A DNA stretch of 64,000 nucleotides, from contig NZ_VFON01000001.1 in NCBI RefSeq assembly GCF_006716085.1, positions 62,001 to 126,000 of the forward strand, written 5' to 3'. The position numbers were made by a program, and so were the translations under genes. Numbering within the stretch: the stretch's first letter is position 1; each line of letters starts with the position of its first letter. Of this stretch, positions 45,527-55,539 are shown one piece after another. The notes under the pieces are model-generated. The model was not told the origin of the DNA. It did no database searches and saw nothing but the letters and a program-made list of their open reading frames with translations. This DNA comes from Leucobacter komagatae. GTDB taxonomy: Bacteria > Actinomycetota > Actinomycetes > Actinomycetales > Microbacteriaceae.

Positions 45527-46533
45527 GCGCGCCTCCTCAGCACGATCAGGATGACGGGGGCGCCGAGCGCGGCCGCAATGACGCCGACGGGCAGTTCGCC
45601 CGGCCAGAGCACCGTGCGGGCGAGAATGTCAGCGGTGAGGAGCAGCGCGGCCCCGACCGGAGTGCCGAAAAGGATCATGCGCCCGGTGCTCGGGCCGGTG
45701 AACGGGCGAATGAAGTGGGGCACCATGAGGCCGATGAAGCCGATTGGCCCAGCGATGGCCGTGGCCGCGCCCACGAGGCAGGCCGCAGCGACGCCGGTGC
45801 CCGCTCGGGCAAAGAACGGGTGGGATCCGAGGCCCCTGGCGGTGTCGTCGCCCAGGGCGAGCGCGTCGATCGGGCGGGCGAGGGCGAACGCGAGGATGCC
45901 GCCGAACGCAATGAGCGGCAGCGTCTCCCAGAGCACGCTCGTGTTGGGGCTCGCGAGTGAGCCCGCTGACCACGCGCGCATCGCGTCGAGCGCGCGCGGG
46001 TTGAGGAGGGTGACCGCAGACTGCACACCGGAGACGGTCATGCTGAAGGCGACACCGGCAAGCACGAGCTTCGTGCCGCTTGCCGCGCCGCGCAGGCCAA
46101 GTGCGAGGACCGCGGCGGTGACGATTGCCGCGCCCGCCACGGCGCTCCCCGCGATTCCTGTGGCCGAGCGCACCCCGAACCAGGTCATCGCGATGGTCAC
46201 GGCGAACGCGGCGCCAGAACTGACTCCGAGCAGGCCGGGGTCTGCGAGGGGGTTGCGAGTCATGCCATGCATGAGCGTGCCCGCCCAGGCGAGGGCCGCC
46301 CCGACGAGGAGCGCCGCGATCGTGCGGGGGAGCCGTACCTCCCAGAGAAGGGTGTTCAGGTCGTCCCCGCCGCGGCCTGCGAGCGCCTCAACCAACGCTG
46401 CGGGCGAGACCGTGCGAGACCCAATGAGCAGGCTTGCCAGGCAGAGCGCGAGGAGAACGATGGCCGCGAGGGCCTGCGCTCCGAGGAGGCGCGAGGCGCT
46501 CGTGCGGCGCGCCTCTCGGAGCGCGACGGTCAC
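45523..46533 (-). CDS. Siderophore ABC importer permease (FecC type), cluster 2
   Basis: A 336-residue FecCD-family permease with RLPRTIAALLVGAALAWAG, RNPLADPGLLGVSSGAAFA, ALGDDTARGLGSHPFFAR and AGPIGFIGLMVPHFIR. A GTG start overlaps the binding-protein stop (GTGA). It pairs with the next gene to form the channel. Confidence 0.92.
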   Translation of the reverse strand: MTVALREARRTSASRLLGAQALAAIVLLALCLASLLIGSRTVSPAALVEALAGRGGDDLNTLLWEVRLPRTIAALLVGAALAWAGTLMHGMTRNPLADPGLLGVSSGAAFAVTIAMTWFGVRSATGIAGSAVAGAAIVTAAVLALGLRGAASGTKLVLAGVAFSMTVSGVQSAVTLLNPRALDAMRAWSAGSLASPNTSVLWETLPLIAFGGILAFALARPIDALALGDDTARGLGSHPFFARAGTGVAAACLVGAATAIAGPIGFIGLMVPHFIRPFTGPSTGRMILFGTPVGAALLLTADILARTVLWPGELPVGVIAAALGAPVILIVLRRRA

Positions 46534-47558
46534 TTCGCCGGGATGAGTTCGAGCCCCGGGCGGAGCTGCTCAAGCAGCCACGGCACCGATGCGATGTTCG
46601 GATCCTGGAGCGCAGTCGCGGCCTCAAGACCCACCGGGACGTAGCGCTCTGACATGATCGGCTGCTTCGATACGATCGGGTCGCGCTCGAACTTCTCCTG
46701 TAGCGCGTCGGACTGGAACGTCATGAACATGACGCCGGCGTCGTTGAACAGCGGCGCCTGCTCGAAGCTCACGTCGATGGCGCCGGGAACGGACCCCTGC
46801 CCGCCAAGATCGGCGACTGCCGGTAGTGCGACGAGGCCAAGCTGCTGCATGAACTTCGCGGTGACGTTCGCCTCGTCGACGAGCATGACGACGACGCCGT
46901 CCCTGGCTTGGCCGTAGAGGAACGTGCCGCCCTCGAGACCCGGGAGGTCCTGCTTGATTGCAGCCACGGCGGCGTCTGCTTCGGTGATGAGACGCTCGGC
47001 GTCCTCGGTCTTGCCGAGCGCGTCCCCGATCCGGAGCGCGGATTCTTCGCTTGTCGAGCCGTAGAGCGCGGTCTCATACGCGACGACCGGAGCGATGTCG
47101 CTCAGTTGCGCGTACAGCGCCTCGTCGAGCGTGAACCCGGCGGTCGCGAGAATGACGTCTGGCTTGGCGGCCGCGACCTGCTCGACGTTGATGCTCATCG
47201 GGTTGAGCCACGTTGTGTCCTCGGGCAGCGGGTCGATGTAGGGCAGGTTCTTCTCGTCGCCTGCCCCCGCGACGCTGGTAAAGGACTCGGGTGCGGCGAC
47301 GACGTGTGCTCCGAGGGCGGAGGCGAGCGCAACGTCGGCGTAGCCGAGAGCTGCGACTCGCTCGGGCTGCGCGTCAATCGTCGCGTCGCCGTAGGCGTTG
47401 TGGATGGTGACGGGGAACGCGCCCGATGCGGCCCCGCTTTCGGCGGACTGCGAATCTCCCGCCGGGGCCGCGCTTGATGAGCAGCCGGTGAGGAGGAGTG
47501 CGCCTGCCGCGAGCGCTGCGAGCCCCGCGAATGTGGCGCGACGGATGGGTGAGGGCAT
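46530..47558 (-). CDS. Siderophore-binding lipoprotein, cluster 2
   Basis: A 342-residue lipoprotein with signal peptide and lipobox LLLTGCSS, followed by a FecB/FhuD-like fold: QPERVAALGYADVALASALGAH, AAAKPDVILATAGFTLDEALY, and AASVPWLLEQL-like C-terminal helices. GGAAGGCACACCC precedes the ATG. Its binding-site region differs from the cluster 1 lipoprotein, suggesting a different ferric siderophore or chelate. Confidence 0.92.
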   Translation of the reverse strand: MPSPIRRATFAGLAALAAGALLLTGCSSSAAPAGDSQSAESGAASGAFPVTIHNAYGDATIDAQPERVAALGYADVALASALGAHVVAAPESFTSVAGAGDEKNLPYIDPLPEDTTWLNPMSINVEQVAAAKPDVILATAGFTLDEALYAQLSDIAPVVAYETALYGSTSEESALRIGDALGKTEDAERLITEADAAVAAIKQDLPGLEGGTFLYGQARDGVVVMLVDEANVTAKFMQQLGLVALPAVADLGGQGSVPGAIDVSFEQAPLFNDAGVMFMTFQSDALQEKFERDPIVSKQPIMSERYVPVGLEAATALQDPNIASVPWLLEQLRPGLELIPAK

Positions 47559-47607
47559 GGGTGTGCCTTCCTAACTGGTGTAGGTGTGTGGTGGTGAGAG
47601 GAAACGT

Positions 47608-48207
47608 TTAGGTGAGTGGGAGGATCGCGGCGACCGCGCGAAAGACCGCGTCCGGCGTCGCAGCGGCATCGAGCGCGGCCCAGTCGCCAGAGAGCTCCGA
47701 GACCAGCGGAGGTGCCGCGACGGTTGCCCGCTCAGGAAGCCCGGTCGTCGCGTGCTGTGACTTCGCGTGCGTGATCGTCGCCTGACCGAGCACCGTGGCG
47801 AACATAGAGCGGTAGAACACGAATGCGCCGGTGCGGTCGAGGCCGGACTCGGTGGCGCAGGTAAGGAAGCCCTCCGAGAACTGCAACCCGGCTGGGCTCG
47901 CGAGCCTTCCCGTCGTGATCAGGCGGATCATCCAGGGATGTTTCCCCAGGAAGTCGTGGAGGGCGAGCGCCAGGTTCACCGCGTGCTCGCGCGCGTTCCC
48001 GGTGCGCTCGGGGAGAGCGATATCCGCTGAGACGCGCTCGACGAGCTCGACGAGGAGCGCGTCGCGATCGCGCACATAGCGGTAGAGCGCCATGGGGGTG
48101 ACGTCGAGCCGGGTGGCGAGCTGGCGCATGGCGAGCCCAGCCTCGCCGTCGGTTGCGAGAATCGCCATCGCTTCGTCAACGATGCGTTCGAGAGTCAAAG
48201 TCGTCAT
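47608..48207 (-). CDS. TetR-family transcriptional regulator
   Basis: About 199 residues with a TetR N-terminal helix-turn-helix (MRQLATRLDVTPMALYRYVRDRDALLVELV, residues about 25-54) and a helical ligand domain. ATG 48207 is preferred because AGGA lies five bases upstream; ATG 48213 is possible. It sits 49 bp upstream of the binding-lipoprotein gene in the same direction, making it first in the cluster 2 uptake unit, downstream of a DtxR box. It probably adds a second signal to iron control of that cluster. Confidence 0.88.
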   Translation of the reverse strand: MTTLTLERIVDEAMAILATDGEAGLAMRQLATRLDVTPMALYRYVRDRDALLVELVERVSADIALPERTGNAREHAVNLALALHDFLGKHPWMIRLITTGRLASPAGLQFSEGFLTCATESGLDRTGAFVFYRSMFATVLGQATITHAKSQHATTGLPERATVAAPPLVSELSGDWAALDAAATPDAVFRAVAAILPLT

Positions 48208-48209
48208 AT

Positions 48210-48237
48210 TCATCCTATGAAGGTTAGGGTCGCCTAA
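48210..48237. promoter_or_regulatory. DtxR/IdeR box with adjoining TCATC-n2-ATGA palindrome
   Basis: GAAGGTTAGGGTCGCCTAA (48219-48237) matches the DtxR consensus TTAGGTTAGGCTAACCTAA at 14 of 19 positions. TCATCCTATGA (48210-48220) abuts it. The box covers the -35 of the exporter-fold gene at 48260 and lies upstream of tetR, so iron repression of both directions is expected. Confidence 0.72.
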
Positions 48238-48246
48238 CTATACGCG

Positions 48247-48252
48247 TATACT
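48247..48252 (+). promoter_or_regulatory. -10 hexamer TATACT for leaderless ABC gene
   Basis: A consensus-like TATACT is followed by seven bases and the GTG start at 48260. The -35 position 17 bp upstream (TTAGGG, 48224-48229) lies within the DtxR box. Confidence 0.65.
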
Positions 48253-48259
48253 TCCAGGC

Positions 48260-49879
48260 GTGGCAACCAAGCACCCTCTCGTTCATCCCGCGCTCTTTCC
48301 CGCGCTCCGCCCCTCCATCCCCGCGCTCGGGCTCGCGGTCTTCGCAGCGACGCTGGCGGGCCTCGCGGCGCTCGCCGCGACCTGGGGCATCGTCCAGCTC
48401 GTCGCCGAACCGGCGGCGCCGGGGGTCGTTCGGGTGTGCGTGGCGTGGGTCGCTGCGGCGGTACTCACTGCGGCCGCTTCATGGCTCGCGCACTCCGCCG
48501 AGGCTCGCTTCGAGGCGCGATTGCGGCGAGAAGTCGCCGGTCGGATGCTCAGGCTCCCAGCTGACAGGCTGAGCGAGTACCCACCCGATGCGCTGCGCAG
48601 GCTCGTGGCCGACGACGTCGCCGCGCTGCACCACATGGTCGCCCACCTTCCCGGAGAAGTCGCGACTCTCGTCACCGTGCCGGTCGCTGCCGTAGCGTTG
48701 CTCATCCACCTCGCGGGCCCGGCGGCGCTGCTCGCGCTCGCGCCGGGCGCACTAGCGGCAGTCGTGTACCTCGCAGTGTTGCCCCGCCTGTCGGCAAAAC
48801 ACGGCGCCGAGCGCGGCCGCGTGATGGGGGAGATCACCTCGGCCGTTGACGACTACGCGCGTGGCATCCACGTCTTCCGAAGCTTTGGGGACGCCTCGGG
48901 CGCGCTCTCGACATACGCCGATTCGACCGCCAGGTTCACCGCTGGCATGGTGGCCTGGCTGCGGCGCGTCGCGACTCCCGCGGCGATCGCCGTTGCGCTC
49001 TTGCAAGCACCGGCGAGCCTCGCGATCGCCTACGCGGTCGGCGCCGCGCGCGATACCGCGACGCTCGCGGCGATGCTGTCGCTGAGCCTCACCCTCGTCA
49101 CGCCGGCGCTGCGTCTCGGCCACGGCCTCGACTTCGTCACGGCGGGGCGAGCCGCTGGGGCGCGCCTGGGCGCGCTGCTCGCCGAGCCCGCGCTGCCCTC
49201 CGGTGCCGTGGACGCCACCACCGGGCCGGCCGGTGCCACGCTGCAGGGGGTGACGGTTCGAGCTTCGGGCCACACCCTCCTCTCCAACCTCTCACTGCGC
49301 GCCCCCGCACACGCGCTGACCGCCATCACGGGGCCAAGCGGTGCGGGGAAAACGACCGTGCTGCGGGTGTTCGCCGGGCTGCAGCCGGTGGCGGCAGGCG
49401 AGGCGGCGATCGCAGGCACTCCCGTGGCGGAACTGAGTGAGGCCGGGCGACAGGGCGCAGTTCTCCTGGTCCCGCAGGGCGTTGCCGTGCTCGCCGCCTC
49501 GGTGCGCGACAACCTGCTGCTCTCGGCCCCAGACGCGCGAGACGAAGCGTGCCGGGCGGCCCTTGAGCGGGCCCACCTCGAGGTCGACCTCGACCGCGAC
49601 GCGACGCTGCTTTCCGGCGGTGAGCGGCAGCGTTTGGCGCTGGCGCGAGCGTTTCTCACCGAGGCGCGCGTGATCCTGCTCGACGAACCGACGAGCGCGC
49701 TCGATTCGCGCGTCGCCGACAAGATCTGGGTCGAGCTGCTGCGGCTCGCGCACGACTGCGGGCGAACGGTCATCGTCGTCACGCACGACCCCGGCCTGGC
49801 GCGGAGGAGCGACAACCTCGTCGACATTTCGCCGGGCGCCGGCGCAGACGAACACCACACGGAAGGTGCGGCAGCATGA
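48260..49879 (+). CDS. ABC transporter, fused TMD-NBD half-transporter (exporter fold), cluster 2 partner A
   Basis: A 539-residue half-transporter with six membrane segments, Walker A GPSGAGKTTVLR, Q-loop LLVPQGVAVL, signature [17 protein letters not shown], Walker B VILLDEPTSALD and H-loop VTHDPGLA. It shares gene order and long stretches (for example DALRRLVADDVAALHHMVAHLP) with the cluster 1 gene at 32002-33609. It begins at a GTG with no Shine-Dalgarno sequence and overlaps its partner by 4 bp. Confidence 0.88.
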   Translation: MATKHPLVHPALFPALRPSIPALGLAVFAATLAGLAALAATWGIVQLVAEPAAPGVVRVCVAWVAAAVLTAAASWLAHSAEARFEARLRREVAGRMLRLPADRLSEYPPDALRRLVADDVAALHHMVAHLPGEVATLVTVPVAAVALLIHLAGPAALLALAPGALAAVVYLAVLPRLSAKHGAERGRVMGEITSAVDDYARGIHVFRSFGDASGALSTYADSTARFTAGMVAWLRRVATPAAIAVALLQAPASLAIAYAVGAARDTATLAAMLSLSLTLVTPALRLGHGLDFVTAGRAAGARLGALLAEPALPSGAVDATTGPAGATLQGVTVRASGHTLLSNLSLRAPAHALTAITGPSGAGKTTVLRVFAGLQPVAAGEAAIAGTPVAELSEAGRQGAVLLVPQGVAVLAASVRDNLLLSAPDARDEACRAALERAHLEVDLDRDATLLSGGERQRLALARAFLTEARVILLDEPTSALDSRVADKIWVELLRLAHDCGRTVIVVTHDPGLARRSDNLVDISPGAGADEHHTEGAAA

Positions 49880-51522
49880 GCAGGAACGAGGCCCTTTCGG
49901 GCGAGGCACCGGGCAACGGGAGGGCCGGTTTCGCGGCGGGAATGCCACCGGTCGCGCGGCGTCGGGTGCGCGGCGTGGCCCTCGGTTGGGCGGGCGCCGC
50001 CCTTGCCGAGGCCGCCGCCTACCTCGCGCTCGCCCTCGCGATCCGAGACGGCCTTCCCGTGTTCCGAGTGATCGCCCTCGCCGCCGTCGCGATGGTCGCG
50101 ACGGTTGTGGTGTCGCGAGCGGGGTACCTCTCGGGCGCCAGGCTCGCGGGTGACCTCTACGCCGAGATGGGGCGTGTTCTTGCCCGCGCCAAGCTTTCGT
50201 GGTTCACGGCGGCCAACCGCGCGGTCGTGACGACGGCCGCGGGGCGCAGCGTTCCCACGTTCATGGGGGTGCCTGCGCACCTGCTGCAGACACTCGTGCT
50301 CTCGCTTCTCCTTCCCGTCGCTCTGGTCGCCGCGGTCGCGATCGTTGGTGGATACGCCATGGCAGGCCTCGTGCTGCTACTGCTCTCAGCCGCGCTGGTC
50401 GCACAGGTCATCGCTCAGCGATTCCTCGCCGCTGCAGACGCGAGCCGTCACGCGGCCGAAGGGCAAGCGACCGCTGCGACGCTTGAACTCGTGGAACGCC
50501 TCGAGCTGCTCCGAACGGCGGCCGGGCCCGCGAGGGCCCTCGAGCGAGCCGAGCAGGCCTGGCGTTCGGGTGAGGATGCAATGTCGAAAACGAATCGCGC
50601 GGCGGCCCCGGCGACGTTGATCTCGCAGCTCGCGAGCGTGCTGCCCCTCGCCGGGGTGCTCGTCGCGCTCGGTGTGACCGGGGCGTTCGAGGCCCCGGCC
50701 CTCGCACTCGCCCTGGTCGTGCTTGTTGGCCGCGCCAGCGCTCCGATCGATGACCTCGCGCTCGTCGGCATTGCGCTCACTGAGGTGCGGGCCCACACCG
50801 AGGCGTACCGGCACGTTGTCGGCGCCCCCGTGCTGCCCGCGTACTCGGGCGAGCCAGCGAGCACCACGCCCGTGTCCGGCGGCGTCGAGGTGCGGCGGGT
50901 GAGCCAGGCCCCCGCCCTCACCGATATCACCCTCAGTGTGCCCAGTGGAGAGCGGGCGCTCATCGCGGGTCCGAGCGGATCGGGGAAGAGTACGCTTCTC
51001 GGCCTCGTGCTCAGGTTCGACGACGCGGAGCAGGGGGAGGTGCTACTTGACGGTGTGCCCGTGCGCACCCTCTCGCCGGGTGAGCTTGCGGAGCGCATCG
51101 CCTACGTGCCGCAGGAACCCATCGTCTTCACCGGAACGCTTGCGGAGAACCTGCGCATCGGCCGGCCCTCGGCGTCTGACGAGGAGCTGCGTGAGGCGGC
51201 CTTCGCCGCCCGCCTTGGGGACGTGCTGGGGCGCGACCCTCGGGGCCTCGGGCAAGACGTCGGCAGTCATGGCCAGCGCCTCTCGGGCGGCGAGCGTCAG
51301 CGCGTTGCAATCGCGCGAGCCCTGCTGAGCGAGGCGCCCGTGCTCGTCCTTGACGAGGCGACGTCAGCGCTCGACGAACCGACCGAGCAGCTCATAGCCG
51401 ACGAGATCGTGCGCCGCGAAAAGACGCTGCTCGTCGTCACCCACCGGCGCCCCGAAATCTGGCAGCCGCACCGGGTGATCAACCTGGGCGTGTCAGGGGC
51501 TAAGGCGCGAGGCCGCGAGTGA
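49876..51522 (+). CDS. ABC transporter, fused TMD-NBD half-transporter (exporter fold), cluster 2 partner B
   Basis: A 548-residue half-transporter, paralogue of 30410-32005. Both share the early [20 protein letters not shown] helix and [13 protein letters not shown] coupling region. NBD motifs are Walker [14 protein letters not shown]-loop YVPQEPIVF, signature [17 protein letters not shown], Walker [15 protein letters not shown] and H-loop VTHRRPE. It forms a heterodimer with the preceding gene. Its 3' end overlaps the convergent esterase gene by 23 bp. Confidence 0.88.
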   Translation: MSRNEALSGEAPGNGRAGFAAGMPPVARRRVRGVALGWAGAALAEAAAYLALALAIRDGLPVFRVIALAAVAMVATVVVSRAGYLSGARLAGDLYAEMGRVLARAKLSWFTAANRAVVTTAAGRSVPTFMGVPAHLLQTLVLSLLLPVALVAAVAIVGGYAMAGLVLLLLSAALVAQVIAQRFLAAADASRHAAEGQATAATLELVERLELLRTAAGPARALERAEQAWRSGEDAMSKTNRAAAPATLISQLASVLPLAGVLVALGVTGAFEAPALALALVVLVGRASAPIDDLALVGIALTEVRAHTEAYRHVVGAPVLPAYSGEPASTTPVSGGVEVRRVSQAPALTDITLSVPSGERALIAGPSGSGKSTLLGLVLRFDDAEQGEVLLDGVPVRTLSPGELAERIAYVPQEPIVFTGTLAENLRIGRPSASDEELREAAFAARLGDVLGRDPRGLGQDVGSHGQRLSGGERQRVAIARALLSEAPVLVLDEATSALDEPTEQLIADEIVRREKTLLVVTHRRPEIWQPHRVINLGVSGAKARGRE

Positions 51523-52573
51523 GGTGGTCAACCGACTCGGCGAGTGCCCGCGAGCTGAGTCGGCCCACCCCCGTCGCGTTGACGAACGCATGAATGTGGC
51601 CCTCGACGAGCTGCACGGTCACCGGGACCCCGGCCCCTCGCAGGCGCTCCGCGTAAGCGAGCCCCTCGTCGCGGAGCACATCGAACCCCGACACGGCGAC
51701 GTGCGCGGGCGGGAGACCGGTGAGGGTGTCATCGCTCGCGAGCAGCGGCGACACGAGCGGGTCGGTCGCCGAGCCTTCGGTCGGAAGGTAGTGCGCCCGA
51801 TACCAGTCCATGTGCGCCTCGGTGAGGAAGTAGCCCTCGCCGAACAGCTCGTACGACCGGTGCTTCGTCGACAGGTCGGTGACGGGGAAGAACAGCAACT
51901 GGAAGTCAGGCGGGCCCGCCTCGGCGTCGCGCGTCGCGATGCAGACCGCTGCGCTCAGGTTACCGCCAGCGCTGTCCCCGGCGACCGCGATGCGCGCACC
52001 GGGCCGCTCGGCCCGCGCCCAGTGGTACGCGTCAATGGCGTCCTCCAGCCCCGCGGGGAACGGGTGCTCGGGCGCCAGGCGGTAGTCGACGGCGATGACC
52101 TCCAGGCCGCTCTGGGCCGCGATGAACCGGCAGACGGAATCGGCCGATTCGAGGCTGCCAACGACCCAGCCGCCGCCGTGAAAGTAGAGCACGGTGCCGC
52201 CTTCGCCCCGCGCCTGCGTGTGCGCGTCGCCCGTGTGCGCGCCTCCCGTGTGAGCGTAGCGCCGAGCGGCGACGCTTCCTGCGCGCGTCGGGATCGAGAA
52301 ATCCGTGACCTCGGCGACGTTGTGAATGCCGCCAAAGATGCGCGCCTCGGCGTCGATCTGGGCTCGGGCCTCGGGCAGTGGGAGCTGCGTGAAGTCGTTC
52401 CCGGGGAGCCTGTTCAAGATGCGAAGTGCCATCTGCACCTCGGTTGCGAGCCGCTGCCCGTCGACCTCTACTGGCTTGCCCGCGATCACCCGTTGCGCCC
52501 AGTCGGGCAGCCTGCCAAGCGTGCGGATTGCGCCCCTCGTGAGGCGCTCTGGCAGGGACGCGGGTGATGACAT
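51500..52573 (-). CDS. Alpha/beta hydrolase (HSL-type esterase)
   Basis: The 357-residue hydrolase has the oxyanion motif [12 protein letters not shown], the nucleophile [11 protein letters not shown], the acid in GFDVLRDEG and the His in GHIHAFVN. A short AHTG-repeat loop precedes the catalytic core. ATG 52573 follows AGGAG. It diverges from the irtA-like gene across a DtxR box. It could hydrolyse ester bonds of imported siderophores, as Fes/IroE do, but it resembles general HSL lipases and this role is inference. Confidence 0.85.
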   Translation of the reverse strand: MSSPASLPERLTRGAIRTLGRLPDWAQRVIAGKPVEVDGQRLATEVQMALRILNRLPGNDFTQLPLPEARAQIDAEARIFGGIHNVAEVTDFSIPTRAGSVAARRYAHTGGAHTGDAHTQARGEGGTVLYFHGGGWVVGSLESADSVCRFIAAQSGLEVIAVDYRLAPEHPFPAGLEDAIDAYHWARAERPGARIAVAGDSAGGNLSAAVCIATRDAEAGPPDFQLLFFPVTDLSTKHRSYELFGEGYFLTEAHMDWYRAHYLPTEGSATDPLVSPLLASDDTLTGLPPAHVAVSGFDVLRDEGLAYAERLRGAGVPVTVQLVEGHIHAFVNATGVGRLSSRALAESVDHLTRGLAP

Positions 52574-52713
52574 GGTGGTGACTCCTGGGTCGGCAACGGT
52601 GGCGACAGGGAGGCGTGCGTCGTTGCGTGCCCCCGGCTCGACTCTACCGGCTCGGAGCGCCACGGAGGCAGCGCTCGGCGGTGCACCGCGGCATCAACTT
52701 TCTAGTTGTCAGT

Positions 52714-52741
52714 TCAGCAGATGATAGTTAGGCTTACCTTA
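52714..52741. promoter_or_regulatory. DtxR/IdeR box with adjoining TCAGCAGATGA element
   Basis: GATAGTTAGGCTTACCTTA (52723-52741) matches the DtxR consensus at 13 of 19 positions, with an intact central TTAGGCTTACCT. TCAGCAGATGA (52714-52724) abuts it in the same relative position as at 48210. It lies in the 294-bp divergent region between the esterase and irtA-like genes; nothing else is recognised there. Confidence 0.75.
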
Positions 52742-52867
52742 GTAATTCGTGGTGTGTGATCGCGAGGCGCTCGCTCGTACGCGACTCGGCTGACACGACG
52801 ACCGTTCATCCACCTGCTTCGCAGGGTCGAGGTGAGGCGCGCGCCACGCTGCGGGAAAGGAACTGCG

Positions 52868-54874
52868 ATGGCAAAGCGTGGATTCACGGGGGCCATGACT
52901 CGCGCGTATGGGGCGCGCGACCACGAGGTGACGGTGACGGCGACCGAAGCGATCACGCCAACCTTCAGGCGCATCTGGATGTCGGCGCCAACGCTCCTCG
53001 CCGAGATGAGCCCCGGCTCGACCTCCTACCTGCGCTTCTGGTTCCCAGACCCGAACGGCGGTGATGCCGAGTTCCAGCGTGCCTACACAGTCACCCAGGC
53101 AGACGCTCAGTCAGGCACCTTCGCCGTCGACGTCGTGCTGCACGAGCCGGCCGGGCCCGCCTCAGCCTGGGCGAAGGCAGCCGAACCGGGCTGGACAGTC
53201 GAGGCGAACTCCCTCGGGTCGACGCGGTTTGAGCTCGCGGACGACCTGCCAGCCGGGTACCTACTCGTAGGCGACTCGGCGTCCCTCCCCGCGATCAACT
53301 CGATCATCGCTCAGGTGCCGGCGACCGTGCCGGTCGAGCTGTACCTCGAAGAACACCACGTAGACGACAGGCTCATTCCGCTCTCATCCCACCCGCGGCT
53401 CGCGGTGCACTGGGTGCCGCGCGTGGGGGAGGGGTCGCTTGCCGCCGCGATCGCCGACCGCGACTGGTCTGACTGGTACGCGTGGGCCGCGCCAGAGTCG
53501 GGGTCGCTGAAGCAACTGCGCGTTCGACTCCGCGACGATTTCGGGTTCCCAAAATCAGAGGTCCACGCGCAGGCGTACTGGTACTTTGGCCGCGCGTTCG
53601 GGAAGAACCGTTCAAAGGCCGTTTCGGCCGCGGTGGCCGAGCAAGAGTTGGCGGCGGCCGCTGCCGTCGCGGCGGCATCGGCTCCCGCCGCTGACGCAGT
53701 CTCCGATGCGGCGGTTGCCCCCGGCGCGAAGGTGGCATCCGCTGCCGAGGGCGCGGCGGGCACCGGATCAGGATCCTCATCTCGCGGTGCCTGGCGTTCG
53801 CAGGCGGGCAGCCGGCTGCTCGCGCCCCTGAAGCCGACAATGGTGCTCGCCGGCATCGCCCAGGCGCTCATCACGCTCGTGCAGCTCGCGCCCTTCGTGC
53901 TGCTCGTCGAGCTTGCTCGGTTGCTCGTCACAGGGGCGACGCCCGACAGCTACTGGCGGGTGGGACTCTGGGCGCTCGGGCTCATGGGCGCGGGGGTTGT
54001 GCTCGCGACCGCGATGCTCGTTTGGCTCCACTGGGTCGACGCGATGTTCGCGCGTGAGCTCAGGCAGCGCCTGCTGCAGAAGCTCTCGCGGCTCCCGCTC
54101 GGCTGGTTCGCTGCTCGTGGATCGGGGCAGGTCAAGCAGCTTGTGCAAGACGACACGCTCGCGCTGCACTACCTCGTGACCCACGCCGTGCCCGACGCGG
54201 TGAACGCGGTCGTCGCTCCCGTCGCGGTGCTCGCGTACCTTTTCGTCGTCGACTGGCGCATCGCGCTGCTTCTGCTCATTCCAGTGCTGGCATACGTCGT
54301 TGGCATGTCGATCATGCTCATCCAATCGGGCCCGCGCACCCAGGAGGCATCCCGCTGGGCCGAGCGGATGAACGTGGAAGCGGGTGCGTACCTTGAGGGA
54401 CAGCCCGTCGTGCGCGTGTTTGGGGGAGCGGCGGCCTCGTCGTTCCGGGGCAAGCTCGCCGAGTACGTTGGGTTCCTCGACTCGTGGCAGCGGCCCCTCT
54501 CGGGCCAGAAAGCGTTCATCGACCTCGCAACGAGGCCGGCAACATTTCTGCTGCTCATCAGCGCCGCGGGAACGCTGTTCATTACGACCGGGTCGATGGA
54601 CCCGCTTGCCTTGCTCCCGTTCCTGTTGCTCGGCACGACATTCGGCGCCCGCCTGCTCGGAATCGGGTACGGCCTGTCCGGGTTGCAGGGCGGCCTGCTC
54701 GCAGCACGCCGAATCCAGATCGCCCTCGACGAGGCCGAACTCGAGATCGGTGGCGGCTCGTTGGCCGCAGCCGTGCCCGCAGGCCACGTCGAGTTCGACG
54801 ACGTCGGCTTCGCCTACCGTGAGGGGGGCCGGTGCTCGAAGACATTCGCCTTGAGCTCGCCCCCGGAACGGTGA
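52868..54874 (+). CDS. irtA: IrtA-like siderophore transporter, N-terminal part (SIP domain plus membrane domain), frameshifted
   Basis: The 668-residue product starts with a siderophore-interacting FAD domain: flavin motif [12 protein letters not shown] core [21 protein letters not shown] and C-terminal [13 protein letters not shown] long Ala-rich linker (about 255-310) leads to six membrane segments of an exporter-fold ABC domain. This SIP-ABC fusion is the hallmark of mycobacterial IrtA, which imports and reduces ferric siderophores. The frame is lost just after VGFAYREGG, before Walker A, at a six-G run; one added G would rejoin it to the next frame. ATG 52868 follows AAAGGA. Confidence 0.85.
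   Translation: MAKRGFTGAMTRAYGARDHEVTVTATEAITPTFRRIWMSAPTLLAEMSPGSTSYLRFWFPDPNGGDAEFQRAYTVTQADAQSGTFAVDVVLHEPAGPASAWAKAAEPGWTVEANSLGSTRFELADDLPAGYLLVGDSASLPAINSIIAQVPATVPVELYLEEHHVDDRLIPLSSHPRLAVHWVPRVGEGSLAAAIADRDWSDWYAWAAPESGSLKQLRVRLRDDFGFPKSEVHAQAYWYFGRAFGKNRSKAVSAAVAEQELAAAAAVAAASAPAADAVSDAAVAPGAKVASAAEGAAGTGSGSSSRGAWRSQAGSRLLAPLKPTMVLAGIAQALITLVQLAPFVLLVELARLLVTGATPDSYWRVGLWALGLMGAGVVLATAMLVWLHWVDAMFARELRQRLLQKLSRLPLGWFAARGSGQVKQLVQDDTLALHYLVTHAVPDAVNAVVAPVAVLAYLFVVDWRIALLLLIPVLAYVVGMSIMLIQSGPRTQEASRWAERMNVEAGAYLEGQPVVRVFGGAAASSFRGKLAEYVGFLDSWQRPLSGQKAFIDLATRPATFLLLISAAGTLFITTGSMDPLALLPFLLLGTTFGARLLGIGYGLSGLQGGLLAARRIQIALDEAELEIGGGSLAAAVPAGHVEFDDVGFAYREGGRCSKTFALSSPPER
54823..54828 (+). 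other. Six-G homopolymer at the irtA-like frameshift
   Basis: GAGGGGGGCC holds six G. With seven, the upstream frame would read through as [15 protein letters not shown], a normal nucleotide-binding-domain start. It is either a real one-base deletion, a phase-variable tract or a sequencing error. Confidence 0.8.
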
Positions 54875-55539
54875 CCGCTCTCGTCGGGCCGTCGGGGTCG
54901 GGAAAGTCAACGCTGGCGGCTCTGCTCGCGAGGTTCCATGATGTCGGGCACGGTGCGATCCACGTCGGTGGGCGCGACATCCGCGATCTCAGCGCAGACG
55001 AGCTGTACGCGAGCGTCGGGTTCGTGTTCCAAGATGCGCAGCTCGTCCACGGCACGGTGCGCGAGAACATCGCCCTCGCCGTTCCGGAGGCGAGCGACGC
55101 GGCAATCGAGGCCGCGGCGCGGGCGGCGCACATCCACGACCGCATCATGCAGATGCCCGAGGGCTACAGCACCGTGCTCGGCGCCGATGCTGCGCTCTCC
55201 GGCGGGGAGCGGCAGCGGCTCACGATCGCCCGCGCCATCCTTGCCGACACCCCCGTGCTCGTGCTCGACGAGGCAACCGCATACGCCGACCCCGAGTCCG
55301 AGTACCTCGTGCAACAGGCGCTGAACGAGCTGACAGCGGGGCGCACGGTGCTTGTCATCGCCCACCGCCTCCACACGATCGCGGGCGCGGATCGCATCGT
55401 CGTGCTCGACGGCGGACGCGTGAGCGAGGCAGGCACACACGACGAACTGCTCGAACGGGCGGGCAGATACTGGCAGCTCTGGCAGGCCGGTGCCCGTGGC
55501 ACCGGCCAGGCGCTCGAGACTACGGAGGCGACGCGATGA
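54832..55539 (+). CDS. irtA: IrtA-like siderophore transporter, C-terminal ATP-binding part (frameshifted remainder)
   Basis: A 235-residue frame carries the complete ATPase motifs of the broken irtA-like gene: Walker [12 protein letters not shown]-loop VFQDAQLV, signature [17 protein letters not shown], Walker [17 protein letters not shown] and H-loop IAHRLHTI. It has a GTG that could start translation, but the normal start of this domain lies in the upstream frame. Joined, the protein would have about 890 residues, close to mycobacterial IrtA. It overlaps irtB by ATGA. Confidence 0.85.
   Translation: MLEDIRLELAPGTVTALVGPSGSGKSTLAALLARFHDVGHGAIHVGGRDIRDLSADELYASVGFVFQDAQLVHGTVRENIALAVPEASDAAIEAAARAAHIHDRIMQMPEGYSTVLGADAALSGGERQRLTIARAILADTPVLVLDEATAYADPESEYLVQQALNELTAGRTVLVIAHRLHTIAGADRIVVLDGGRVSEAGTHDELLERAGRYWQLWQAGARGTGQALETTEATR

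Noticed and set aside
54832..55539. A stand-alone ABC ATPase gene
   Set aside because: It starts exactly where the irtA-like frame is lost and supplies the missing Walker A to H-loop, so it is better read as the 3' part of one frameshifted gene.
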